Source of the DNA: Roseibium aggregatum
GTDB taxonomy: Bacteria; Pseudomonadota; Alphaproteobacteria; Rhizobiales; Stappiaceae
Direction of reading: 5' to 3'
Assembly: GCF_017309185.1 (NCBI RefSeq)
Contig: NZ_JAEKJZ010000007.1
Coordinates: 62,001 to 126,000 of the forward strand
Length of the DNA: 64,000 bases
The notes below the pieces were generated by a model, which saw nothing but the letters and a program-made list of their open reading frames with translations, had not been told where the DNA came from and made no database searches. Below, piece by piece: positions 17,316 through 30,865 of this stretch. A program made the translations under genes and the position numbers. Position 1 is the first letter of the stretch. Every line of letters starts with the position of its first letter.

Positions 17316-18500
17316 ATGACGACTGCAGACGCATGGTCCGAGACCCCGGCGACCGCCCTGCTTGTGCTCTCCGACGGCAGTGTGATCGAGGGACAAGGCC
17401 TCGGCGCCACAGGCCAAGCCGTTGGTGAGATTTGCTTTAATACCGCGATGACCGGATATCAGGAAATCCTGACCGATCCGTCTTACAGCGGCCAAATCAT
17501 CACCTTCACATTTCCACATATCGGTAATGTCGGGACCAATGACGAGGATATCGAGACCGTCAACATGGCCGCCGACAGTGGAATCAGAGGTGTGGTGCTG
17601 GCGGCCGGAATCACGGACCCCGCCAACTACCGGGCCGCGAAGGACCTCGACGCCTGGCTGAAAAGCCGCAATATCATCGGCATCTGCGGAGTCGATACCC
17701 GGGCCCTGACGGCGCTGATCCGGGAAAAAGGCGTACCGAATGGCGTGATCGCACATTCACCCGACGGTCGATTCGACCTGGAAAGCCTGAAAACGGCGGC
17801 CGCCAACTGGCCGGGCCTCGTCGGAATGGACCTCGCCAAGGACGCATCCACCACCCAGTCGCACGCCTGGACGCAAACCACATGGAAGTGGGACAAGGGT
17901 TACGGCGACGCGGAAGGCGGCCGGTTCAAGGTCGTTGCGATCGACTTCGGCATCAAGCGCAACATCCTGCGCCTGCTCGCCGACGCCGGCTGCGAAGTGA
18001 CGGTGCTGCCCGCGACCTCATCGGCGGAAGACATCCTCGCACACGCTCCGGACGGGGTGTTCCTGTCAAACGGCCCCGGCGACCCGGAAGCCACCGGAAG
18101 CTATGCCGTCGACGTCATCCGTGAGGTTGTCGGCAAGGGCATACCGACCTTCGGGATCTGTCTCGGACACCAGATGCTCGCACTCGCGCTGGGCGGCAAG
18201 ACGGTCAAAATGCACCAGGGACACCACGGCGCGAACCATCCGGTCTTCGACCACACCACCGGCAAGGTCGAGATCACATCCATGAATCATGGCTTCGCCG
18301 TGGACGCGGACAGTCTTCCAGACAATGTCGACCAGACCCATGTGTCGCTGTTCGACGGATCGAACTGCGGTCTGGCGATGACGGACAAGCCGGTCTTCTC
18401 GGTTCAGTACCACCCGGAAGCCTCTCCCGGCCCGCGCGACAGCCATTACCTGTTCAAGCGTTTCACCGACCTGATGCAACGGTCGGCCGCCGAAGCCTGA
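17316..18500 (+). CDS. carA: Carbamoyl-phosphate synthase small subunit (glutamine amidotransferase)
   Basis: A 394-residue subunit that hydrolyses glutamine and channels ammonia to CarB to make carbamoyl phosphate for arginine and pyrimidines. The N-terminal CarA domain (FNTAMTGYQEILTDPSYSGQ) is followed by the class I amidotransferase domain with FLSNGPGDP, the nucleophile motif GICLGHQM and the His-Glu pair in QYHPEASPGP. Full length. carB lies 2.5 kb downstream on the same strand rather than adjacent, a split often seen in Rhizobiales. A good terminator follows, so the two are probably separate transcripts. Confidence 0.98.
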   Translation: MTTADAWSETPATALLVLSDGSVIEGQGLGATGQAVGEICFNTAMTGYQEILTDPSYSGQIITFTFPHIGNVGTNDEDIETVNMAADSGIRGVVLAAGITDPANYRAAKDLDAWLKSRNIIGICGVDTRALTALIREKGVPNGVIAHSPDGRFDLESLKTAAANWPGLVGMDLAKDASTTQSHAWTQTTWKWDKGYGDAEGGRFKVVAIDFGIKRNILRLLADAGCEVTVLPATSSAEDILAHAPDGVFLSNGPGDPEATGSYAVDVIREVVGKGIPTFGICLGHQMLALALGGKTVKMHQGHHGANHPVFDHTTGKVEITSMNHGFAVDADSLPDNVDQTHVSLFDGSNCGLAMTDKPVFSVQYHPEASPGPRDSHYLFKRFTDLMQRSAAEA

Positions 18501-18533
18501 CGGCGGATCGCCCGTCACCGCAGGACCATGAGC

Positions 18534-18564
18534 CCCCGGCCAGCGAAACGCGACCGGGGTTTTT
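18534..18564 (+). terminator. rho-independent terminator of carA
   Basis: Stem CCCCGG/CCGGGG (18534-18539, 18554-18559) with a 14-base loop, followed by TTTTT. It begins 33 bases after the carA stop. Confidence 0.7.
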
Positions 18565-19089
18565 GCCCGTTTCCAGAGCGTTCAATTCGCGAAAACCGTC
18601 TTAGCACCGGCAGCGCCTGAAGCGGCCGGAAAGGCCAGGCGGCCGACGCTCCGCTTGTGCTTTGTCCCGGGTTGCAAGCTGCTGCAAAATCCGATGGGCT
18701 ACCATGGTTCAAGTCCACCGGATCGGCCATGACCGATCACGCATCGAGACACGTTCAGCCGGAAGCAGAAGCAAAGCCGTCGCGTCGCGGAAATCCGAAA
18801 CAAGGTCAGGAGGGTTCCAGTCATTGCGGCTGGCAAGACTCCAGCCCCGGACGCTGCGGACTTTTAGCCCGCAGTTTCCAGGTGCTTCCGACAGCTCTAC
18901 GGAAGTCCCGCATGCCCGGCGGAGATCGCTGCGGCTCCTCATCGGCAAATCCTCGCAAGATGAAGCGCAAACCCAAGGCACGCGCGTCCAATACGGCGCA
19001 GGCGCCCTGTTGCAATGCAACGATCCACCCCAGCGGTTCAATCGTCCCCGATTGAACCGCCGTGATTCATGATCCGCTCAGCGGCACGA
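18565..19089. other. Structured non-coding interval between carA and merR
   Basis: Some 520 bp without credible genes. Three hairpins follow closely: GGCTGG/CCAGCC (18828-18846), CTGCGG/CCGCAG (18854-18874) and CTTCCG/CGGAAG (18885-18905). At 19033-19060 is a perfect 12-bp stem, GCGGTTCAATCG/CGATTGAACCGC, with a four-base loop, 30 bases beyond the leftward merR stop; it lacks a U-run but may end that transcript. A structured RNA is possible, but I cannot assign a family. Confidence 0.4.
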
Positions 19090-19527
19090 TCAGGAAATCA
19101 ACTGATCGAATACCGTCAGCACTTCGTCGACTTCAGCGATCTGCTCGTCCAGCATCGCCTTCTGCTCAAGGAGAAGTTCCTGCTGTTCCTTGCAGATGAC
19201 GCGGAGTTCCTTGAACTGATCGTTTCTGTTGGTGTTGCTTTCCACCAACTTTATCACCCGTCGGATTTCCGCAAGCGTCAGGCCGATTTTCTTTGCCTGC
19301 AAGATGACCCTCATGCGAGAGACGTCCCTTGCGCCATAAAACCGGCGAGCTCCCTTCCGCACGGGATTGAGCAGCCCTTTTTCTTCGTAGAAGCGCAACG
19401 TCCGCAGCGTTACGTCAAACCGTTCCGACATTTCCGAGATCGCAAGAGCGCGATCGTCAATAACCATGTCTTGCCCCGGCCCTGCAATGTCCGGAACAAC
19501 GACCATATTGGCAGCAACATTGTTCAT
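19090..19527 (-). CDS. MerR family transcriptional regulator
   Basis: A 145-residue regulator. The winged helix-turn-helix is in residues 28-95 (LAISEMSERFDVTLRTLRFYEEKGLL and RRFYGARDVSRMRVILQAKKIGLTLAEI), followed by a dimerising coiled coil (KEQQELLLEQKAMLDEQIAEV). A 27-residue N-terminal extension precedes the fold. It has only one cysteine and no metal-binding pattern, so it is not a metal sensor. Related MerR proteins of alphaproteobacteria often sit near acyl-CoA genes, but none are adjacent here. It is the only clear gene between carA and the XRE gene. Confidence 0.87.
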   Translation of the reverse strand: MNNVAANMVVVPDIAGPGQDMVIDDRALAISEMSERFDVTLRTLRFYEEKGLLNPVRKGARRFYGARDVSRMRVILQAKKIGLTLAEIRRVIKLVESNTNRNDQFKELRVICKEQQELLLEQKAMLDEQIAEVDEVLTVFDQLIS

Positions 19528-20558
19528 AGTTTAAGCCCGATCTTGTCTTTTCTTGTTCCAAGCTCGGCAAAGTTTTGTAACGCCCCCGACTTTCTGGTCC
19601 CACCTCCAGGCAATCAGGTCCCACCGGCATCACAATCCGGACTTTCAAAGCCATCGGCATTCTGCACCCGACTCCGAAAGCCACACTCCCAAGCTCTTAT
19701 GAGACTAAGCGTCTAAAGTAATACACTGTCTTGAATGTTAAAATCCACGAAAAAAATGGACTAAAAAACAATTTTCCGCAGAAGATTCATGCTACTGGAA
19801 AACTAAAGCCCACATACCCCCGAAAAAGAACACAACTTCGGATAATTAAACATAATATGACAGAGCAAAATAGTTACAAATATTAATTATCGATAATCTT
19901 ACATCTATAAATATCGCTATCACGGATTCCGCTTCAGCAACAAATTTTGCTGAAATCGCAGAACCCGCGACTCGTAAAATACTTCAATACCAGCAAAATA
20001 ATCATAAAAATTATTACGATCCACGGCGACGAGGCAGAAAAAACAAATTAGTTTGAAGATAAACCATTTTCCATACGAGCGTAGCGCTTCGGCGGACCGG
20101 CCTGAATTTGCACCTTTGACGGGCGCCCGCGGGGACAACGTACCTTGGAGCGCTCCACCTGCGCGGCACGCCTCTTCGTCATCCGCAGATCGGAAAACGA
20201 CAGCCCCGGAGGGAAAAAGGCGCACAAAAAGTCGCACAATGTGCACTTCCTCATTGACAAGCCGACATCCAGGTTATTTTTGTCAGGCGTGAACGGATGA
20301 ACTGCCGATACGGTCAGTTGCCCGTTCACAAGATTGATATGGCAGGGGAAATGACGACGGCCCTTCAGGCAGAATACGTGGAAAGGGACCACTCCCGGAA
20401 CGCGCGGCTTGTGGCGGACCGTATCGGTTTTACCGAATCCGGCCGGCGTCGCGCCATTATGCGCGGTCGACAGCAGGAATAGGCCCCTTAAGGCTTTTGC
20501 GGACGACCGCCCCCTGCCCCGCATCAATCGGAACCAAGCGATCCCGGAACGAAACGAA
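19528..20558. other. AT-rich interval with an extended hairpin, no assured gene
   Basis: Bases about 19690-20060 are strikingly AT-rich for this genome (runs such as ACAAATATTAATTATCGATA), suggesting foreign origin or a bent regulatory region. At 20289-20329 a two-part hairpin (GTGAACGG/CCGTTCAC enclosing AACTG/CAGTT) sits 30 bases after TTGACA at 20254. An ATG inside it opens a 61-codon frame to 20482 after AGGCG, but the peptide is unrecognised. Another frame (19920-20246, minus) straddles the GC boundary and looks spurious. A small RNA or peptide gene near 20280 is possible but unproved. Confidence 0.4.
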
Positions 20559-20840
20559 ATGCCCGAATCAAAATCAAAAGACACGAAAACCGGAATGACG
20601 CCGCAACAATTCCGGCTTTGGCGGCGAACGCTCGGACTGAAACAAAAGGACGCCGCAGACCGCCTCGGTCTGAAAAAGCGGATGATCCAGTATTACGAGA
20701 AGGGCAATCGCGACGGCCGTCCGGTGGAAATTCCGAAATCCATCCGACTTGCGTGCTATGCTCTGAGCAAGGGTATCGGCGATTTCGACGGCCAGACCAC
20801 CGTCCCTCTGCCCCCCGAAACCGCTTCCGAAATCGACTGA
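20559..20840 (+). CDS. Small XRE-type helix-turn-helix protein
   Basis: A 93-residue protein that is mostly one helix-turn-helix domain: PQQFRLWRRTLGLKQKDAAD then RLGLKKRMIQYYEKGNRDG, followed by IPKSIRLACYALSKGI. It has a basic N-terminal tail and a short acidic C-terminus. This compact type is common near housekeeping genes in Rhizobiales. It lies 172 bp upstream of carB on the same strand, so it could affect carB or simply be unrelated. The ATG at 20559 is used because the upstream frame is not helix-turn-helix-like. Confidence 0.82.
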   Translation: MPESKSKDTKTGMTPQQFRLWRRTLGLKQKDAADRLGLKKRMIQYYEKGNRDGRPVEIPKSIRLACYALSKGIGDFDGQTTVPLPPETASEID

Positions 20841-21012
20841 AGCTGTGTGCCCGGCGGGAAAACATCTCTTCGTCCCTTCTGCCGGGGTTTCCTAGCGCTC
20901 CGCTTTTCCCTATAAGACGCGCTCAGCCAACATTGTCATTCACCTCAGTCCGAGCCGGACCGGTCAGCGCGAGCCGCTATCCCGGGGAGGCCGCTGCGAG
21001 CTGCGAGCCGAG

Positions 21013-24375
<3,363 letters not shown>

Positions 24376-24397
24376 GGCTATTATACTCCGATGACCT

Positions 24398-24435
24398 GCC
24401 GGGAAAGCGCGCCTTTCCCGGCTTGGTTTGTTTTT
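24398..24435 (+). terminator. rho-independent terminator of carB
   Basis: Perfect 10-bp stem GCCGGGAAAG/CTTTCCCGGC with a five-base loop, then a T-rich tail (TTGGTTTGTTTTTG), 22 bases after the stop. Confidence 0.85.
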
Positions 24436-24490
24436 GTGAAGCGCGGTCCTCAAGACAAGGGGGACCCAATAAGCTGAAGGTCTGAGACCC

Positions 24491-24964
24491 ATGGAAAAAG
24501 TTCCGATGACCTCTGCCGGGTACAAAATGCTTCAGGATGAGCTGAAGGAGCGTACCACGGTCGAGCGCCCGCGCATCGTTGACGCCATTGCGGAAGCGCG
24601 CGCGCACGGTGACCTCTCGGAAAACGCCGAATACCATGCCGCCAAGGAAGCACAGAGCCTGAACGAAGGCCGTATTTCGGAACTTGAGGACAAATTGTCG
24701 CGCGCGGAGGTCATCGACGTCTCGAAATTGTCCGGCGAAGTCATAAAGTTCGGAGCCACCGTGTCCTTGATCGACGAGGATACTGAGGAAAAAAAGAACT
24801 ACACGATTGTCGGCGACGTCGAGTCGGACGTGAAGCACAACAAGGTCTCGATTTCCTCTCCGATCGCGCGTGCTCTAATCGGCAAGACGGTCGGCGACAG
24901 CGTGGAAGTCGCCGCCCCCGGCGGTGCCCGTTCCTACGAGATCGTCGAAGTCAGGTTCGTCTGA
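24491..24964 (+). CDS. greA: Transcription elongation factor GreA
   Basis: A 157-residue factor that stimulates RNA cleavage by stalled RNA polymerase. The N-terminal coiled coil ends in the conserved acidic tip ([17 protein letters not shown]), and the C-terminal FKBP-like domain closes with [18 protein letters not shown] and YEIVEVRFV. Full length and intact. It follows the carB terminator and so has its own promoter. Confidence 0.98.
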   Translation: MEKVPMTSAGYKMLQDELKERTTVERPRIVDAIAEARAHGDLSENAEYHAAKEAQSLNEGRISELEDKLSRAEVIDVSKLSGEVIKFGATVSLIDEDTEEKKNYTIVGDVESDVKHNKVSISSPIARALIGKTVGDSVEVAAPGGARSYEIVEVRFV

Positions 24965-25062
24965 CTCCGGAATCGCCTCAAGCAATTCAAAAATAATCGG
25001 TTTCCCTTTGACGCTTGCCGGTCAGCCGCTAAACTGGCAGCCGGCAACGCGGAGGGCAGAAA

Positions 25063-25542
25063 ATGGTCTTTCATGGCATCGGGATGTGGCTGCTGGTGTT
25101 ATCGGCACCGCTTTGGGCCTATCGCTGGCTCGCCTTCCTAAGGCTGGATGCGAAAGGGCGCCGGATCTTCAAGCATATCGTCTCGCACCGGCACGAGAAT
25201 CCTTACGGCTTCGCATTGCGCGCGTTCGCGTTTCTGGTGGCCATGGCTGCCGGTGTTACGCTGTTTATTTTCACGCTGGCCTCGCTCAAAACGAATTCCT
25301 TCGAAATCGGCGCGTTCCGGGAATATGCCCGCAGACGTCTCTATTCCGGCAACGATCCGGTCGACCGGTTCCTGGATACCTTTCACTACGACCAGTTCCT
25401 GCCCATCGCCATCCTGACCACCTGCGCGCTTCTGGCCGTCGCCTTCACGCTGGTCGCGACCGCGCTCAGGGACATTTCCATCATACGGCGACTGCGTGGA
25501 AAGCTGGAAGGGCTGCGCCGCAGACAGGCGGCGTCGGGATAA
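25063..25542 (+). CDS. Small membrane protein, three predicted helices
   Basis: A 159-residue protein of unknown family. Hydrophobic segments lie at about 5-25 (GMWLLVLSAPLWAYRWLAF), 53-75 (AFAFLVAMAAGVTLFIFTLAS) and 115-137 (LPIAILTTCALLAVAFTLVAT), with a basic C-terminal tail (RRLRGKLEGLRRR). A strong ribosome site (GGAGGG) precedes the ATG. It lies 99 bp after greA and is convergent with the Lrp gene; function cannot be inferred. Confidence 0.75.
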   Translation: MVFHGIGMWLLVLSAPLWAYRWLAFLRLDAKGRRIFKHIVSHRHENPYGFALRAFAFLVAMAAGVTLFIFTLASLKTNSFEIGAFREYARRRLYSGNDPVDRFLDTFHYDQFLPIAILTTCALLAVAFTLVATALRDISIIRRLRGKLEGLRRRQAASG

Positions 25543-25558
25543 CCACGAAGGGCTAGCC

Positions 25559-26029
25559 TTACGAATCGATTGGTACGATCGGCTCGTTCTTGGTGCGCCG
25601 AATGGTCAGGGCCGTGCGCACGCTGTCGACATTGGGAGCCGCTGTGAGCTCCCGGATGATGAAATTCTGAAACGTCTGCAGGTCTGGAGAGACGCATTTC
25701 AACAGGAAGTCGACCTCGCCCGAGAGCATGTAGCTTTCCCGGACCAGCGGCCATTTCTGAACGGTTTCCTCAAACGCGATCAGGTCGGCCTCCGTCTGGC
25801 TGTGCAGACCGACCATGGCAAAAGCGGTAACGTCGTAGCCCAATTGCTTTTCATCGAGCAAAGTGCGGTATCCGAAGATCAGGCCGGCCTCTTCCAGCGC
25901 CCGCACCCGTCTCAGGCAGGGCGGCGCCGATATGCCGACCCTTCGGGCCAGTTCCACATTGGTCATCCGGCCGTCGTCTTGAAGTTCTTTCAGGATCTGC
26001 CAGTCAATGGCGTCAAGCCGCGCTTTCAA
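25559..26029 (-). CDS. Lrp/AsnC family transcriptional regulator
   Basis: A 156-residue regulator with an N-terminal helix-turn-helix (DAIDWQILKELQDDGRMTN then RRVGISAPPCLRRVRALEEAG) and a C-terminal RAM/ligand domain that forms octamers and usually binds an amino acid. I start at the TTG at 26029 (residues KARLDAIDW) because AGGAG sits seven bases upstream and the length then matches the family; a GTG at 26098 would add 23 residues with no good ribosome site. It diverges from the ELM1-like gene. Target amino acid unknown. Confidence 0.9.
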   Translation of the reverse strand: MKARLDAIDWQILKELQDDGRMTNVELARRVGISAPPCLRRVRALEEAGLIFGYRTLLDEKQLGYDVTAFAMVGLHSQTEADLIAFEETVQKWPLVRESYMLSGEVDFLLKCVSPDLQTFQNFIIRELTAAPNVDSVRTALTIRRTKNEPIVPIDS

Positions 26030-26217
26030 ACCTGTCTCCTTTGACGTTGGTTCGCCTGTGGGTAGTGGCCACTCGGACGGATTGGCGTCTTGCGGCACTA
26101 TGGAGGCCCGCGTTAACCTGCCCTGCTGCCGGATTAAGGTTTTTTGCGCGTTTGTGCAAGACTATAACAAAATAGCGCACGATTTCGAAAGATTAAGACA
26201 CAGGATGCGCTTCTTCC

Positions 26218-28250
<2,033 letters not shown>

Positions 28251-28280
28251 GGTCAACGAACATCCTGCGAAGGGGCACGC

Positions 28281-29177
28281 ATGGATTGGGATAAATTGCG
28301 CATCTTTCATGCCGCCGCGCAGGCAGGCAGTTTCACGCATGCGGGCGACACGCTGCATATGAGCCAGTCCGCCGTCAGCCGTCAGGTCAGCGCGCTGGAA
28401 CAGGATCTGGGCGTCGCCCTCTTCCACCGCCACGCGCGCGGGCTTCTCCTGACCGAACAGGGGGAGCTGCTCTACCGCACCGCAAACGACGTGCTGATGA
28501 AGCTGGAGGCCGTGCAGACCAGTCTTACCGACAGCAAGGAAAAACCGTCGGGAATCCTGCGCGTGACGACCACCGTCGGGCTCGGGTCGACGTGGCTCAC
28601 CTCCCGCATCAAGACCTTCATCGACCTTTACCCGGAGGTCGACCTCCACCTGATTTTCGACGACGACGAGCTGGATCTCAACATGCGGGAAGCCGACGTC
28701 GCCATCCGCCTGCGCCAGCCGACCCAGCCGGACCTCATCCAGCGCAAGCTCTTCACCGTGCATTTCCATGTCTATGCGGCGCCGGAATATCTTCAGCGCT
28801 TCGGCGCACCGGCTTCGATCGCGGACATCGACAACCACCGGATTGTGTCCTTCGGCGAGCAGGCACCTTCCTATCTGCGCACGATGAACTGGCTGGAAAC
28901 CGCCGGCCGGCCTCCCGGAGAGCCGCGCCGTTCCGCGCTGAAGGTCAACAACCTCGTCGCCATCAAGCGGGCCGTCCAGTCGAGTGTGGGCATTGCGATC
29001 CTGCCGGACTACATCATCGACAAAGCCTCCAATCTCGTCCCGGTGATCACCGAGGAAGAGGACAAGGTGCCGTCATTCGACACCTATTTTGTCTATCCGT
29101 CCGAGCTGAAAAACACCGCGCGGGTGACGGCCTTTCGCGAATTCCTGCTCACAAACGCGGAAAACTGGGTGTATTGA
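28281..29177 (+). CDS. lsrB: LysR-type regulator, LsrB-like
   Basis: A 298-residue LysR regulator with an N-terminal helix-turn-helix (MDWDKLRIFHAAAQAGSFTH then LHMSQSAVSRQVSALEQDL) and a periplasmic-binding-protein-like effector domain. Position directly after trxB and the sequence pattern point to LsrB, a redox and symbiosis regulator in Sinorhizobium and Agrobacterium. The protein contains no cysteine at all, so it cannot sense oxidants by its own thiols, unlike what has been proposed for rhizobial LsrB. The name is by context and recall, not alignment. Confidence 0.85.
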   Translation: MDWDKLRIFHAAAQAGSFTHAGDTLHMSQSAVSRQVSALEQDLGVALFHRHARGLLLTEQGELLYRTANDVLMKLEAVQTSLTDSKEKPSGILRVTTTVGLGSTWLTSRIKTFIDLYPEVDLHLIFDDDELDLNMREADVAIRLRQPTQPDLIQRKLFTVHFHVYAAPEYLQRFGAPASIADIDNHRIVSFGEQAPSYLRTMNWLETAGRPPGEPRRSALKVNNLVAIKRAVQSSVGIAILPDYIIDKASNLVPVITEEEDKVPSFDTYFVYPSELKNTARVTAFREFLLTNAENWVY

Positions 29178-29469
29178 CCCAAAGTGCACAACCCGAAAAA
29201 ACGCATAGCTGGTCGCTTTTGCCGCAGCCATTTCCAGAAAACCGATTAAAAGCATACAATTTGAGCACAAAAAACGTTGGAATCATTTTAGGCAGCAAAG
29301 CTTATTCCCAGTAAATTCAGTCCGTATTAACGCATTTTTTAAGCCCCCCTGTCTCACACGAGACCGCAGCAACAAGATAAATATCTGATTTAAAAGAGTT
29401 TTTCTGGCGGAAATTGATTTTGCAGGGAAGGCATGCGGAAATTGCATACCTGATCTGCGCTACTGCCTC
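29178..29469. other. Intergenic stretch upstream of the candidate sRNA
   Basis: About 290 bp after lsrB, AT-rich in parts (29260-29400). No gene, no clear terminator for lsrB, and no other pattern noticed. Confidence 0.5.
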
Positions 29470-29498
29470 TTGTTTATGCAGCTTGTGCACTGCATATA
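29470..29498 (+). promoter_or_regulatory. Candidate promoter of the small RNA
   Basis: TTGTTT (29470-29475) and CATATA (29493-29498) are separated by 17 bp. Preceded by C, the CTTG-type -35 with a CATATA -10 also resembles alphaproteobacterial heat-shock (RpoH) promoters, which drive related RNAs in Rhodobacter. The predicted start is about 29505. Confidence 0.45.
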
Positions 29499-29504
29499 AG
29501 CAGC

Positions 29505-29638
29505 ACTGTTGGTCACGCGGACATCACAACCTCCTCCCAGTGTTGTCCGGACCAGCTGTTCCCCTCTGGAAGGTGATTACACTGTTTACAGTGAATCAAA
29601 TAAACTGCCGGGTCCCTCAAGACCCGGCTCTTTTTTTG
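29505..29638 (+). ncRNA. Candidate trans-acting sRNA with anti-SD loop (alpha-r14/'cuckoo' type)
   Basis: No protein frame, but a full small-RNA layout of about 130 bases. The first stem is 29519-29527 with 29540-29548, nine positions with one mismatch; its 12-base loop presents CCTCCTCCC (29530-29538), an anti-Shine-Dalgarno sequence. A small hairpin CACTG/CAGTG follows near 29581-29594. It ends in the terminator at 29607. CUCCUCC loops in short RNAs are the hallmark of the alpha-r14 RNAs of Rhizobiales and the CcsR RNAs of Rhodobacter, which bind ribosome sites of target messages. Assignment is by pattern only. Confidence 0.65.
29607..29638 (+). terminator. Terminator of the candidate sRNA
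   Basis: Perfect stem GCCGGGTC/GACCCGGC with a six-base loop, followed by TCTTTTTTTG. It is one of the strongest rho-independent terminators in the window and is not preceded by any coding frame, which is why an RNA gene is proposed. Confidence 0.88.
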
Positions 29639-29668
29639 CCCGAATGTCTGCTGCGCTGCAAAATTGCG

Positions 29669-30637
29669 CTACATGAATAGCCGTTCGCCGGTGATGTTCT
29701 TGTAGATCCCTGCGACCTGCTCCTCATAGCCATTGAAAAGAAGCGTGTTGCGTCGCTCGTCCGTGCCGAGCAGCCTCTCGGAGGACTGCGGCCAGCGCCG
29801 GTGAGGCACCGAGGGATTTACGTTTGCCCAGAAACCATATTCGCTCGCCTGGATTTCTTCCCAGAAACTGACGGGACGCTTGTCGGTAAATGTTATCCGC
29901 ACGACGGACTTGATCGACTTGAAGCCGTATTTCCAGGGCACGACCAGGCGTATCGGCGCGCCATACTGCTTGGCGAGCGGCTTGCCGTATATGCCGGTCG
30001 CCATGAAGGCCAGTTCGTTGGTCGCTTCTTCCAGCGTAAGCCCTTCCACATAGGGCCAGGGATACCAGGCCTGCTTTTGCCCGCCGGCAACGGCCGGGTC
30101 CAGAAAGGTTTCGAAGCGCAGATAGTTCGCGCCGGCCTGAGGGCTCGCCAGCTTGACCAGTTCGGACAGGGCGAAGCCGGACCATGGCACGGCCATGGAC
30201 CAGGCCTCCACGCAACGGAACCTGTAGAGCCGTTCCTCGAGCGGCATTTTGCCGAGCAGAGCATCGATGTCGACGACCTGCGGATTGTCGATCATGCCGT
30301 CCAGCGTTACGGTCCAGGGCCGGATTTTCAGTTTCTGCGCCGCAGGATAAATCTGCTTGTGGGACCCGAACTCGTAGAAATTGTTGTATTTCGTCGTCAC
30401 CTCTTCAGCCGTAAGGTCCCGGTCGAGGGTAAATGACGCATTGCGCTCGACCGGGTAGAGTCCCGCGCTCGGGTCTTCTTCGGCGAAAGAGGGCCGTATA
30501 CCAAGTCCCGTCCCGAGAAGGACCCCGCTTCCGGCCAGTCCCGCAAGGATCTGGCGGCGGTTCAGGTAATGGGTCTCAGGCGTTGCAAGCCGCTCCGGCA
30601 ATTCCCAGCCGCGTTTCTTCAAAATGAACATGTCCAT
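29669..30637 (-). CDS. msrP: Periplasmic methionine sulfoxide reductase catalytic subunit (MsrP/YedY)
   Basis: A 322-residue molybdopterin enzyme that repairs oxidised methionines in periplasmic proteins. A Tat signal is clear (R27-R28 in YLNRRQILAGLAGSGVLLG). The molybdenum-ligand cysteine is in RFRCVEAWSMAVPWSGF, and the C-terminal region WGKRPVSFWEE-like segment reads KRPVSFWEEIQASEYGFWANV. The start is the ATG at 30637 (or 30631). The heme membrane partner MsrQ, normally the next gene, is absent; the region downstream holds only the sRNA terminator. Confidence 0.93.
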   Translation of the reverse strand: MDMFILKKRGWELPERLATPETHYLNRRQILAGLAGSGVLLGTGLGIRPSFAEEDPSAGLYPVERNASFTLDRDLTAEEVTTKYNNFYEFGSHKQIYPAAQKLKIRPWTVTLDGMIDNPQVVDIDALLGKMPLEERLYRFRCVEAWSMAVPWSGFALSELVKLASPQAGANYLRFETFLDPAVAGGQKQAWYPWPYVEGLTLEEATNELAFMATGIYGKPLAKQYGAPIRLVVPWKYGFKSIKSVVRITFTDKRPVSFWEEIQASEYGFWANVNPSVPHRRWPQSSERLLGTDERRNTLLFNGYEEQVAGIYKNITGERLFM

Positions 30638-30865
30638 ACTCCCGTTTGCCTTGAAAGAACCGGAAACGCCTTTCAATGGCAAATAACGCCCTGGTGACCG
30701 GGCTTGAGAAAACAGTGAACCGTCTCTCCGCGGCCTCTCCGGACGAAGCGCAAGTGGAGCCCCCGGGCTGGGAACACTGTCGAGAGATGCACGTTCCAGA
30801 GAGAGCACAGCCAGGTGTTTAGCCCCGGCTCTTGGCCGGGGCGCCCTGTTGCCAACCTTTCCGCG

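Noticed and set aside
18657-19072. Overlapping frames after carA (132 and 136 codons)
   Set aside because: No ribosome site, biased Arg/Ser composition and internal hairpins; more likely non-coding.
19920-20246. Minus-strand frame of 108 codons
   Set aside because: Crosses an abrupt base-composition boundary and has no ribosome site or known domain; the two halves look unrelated.
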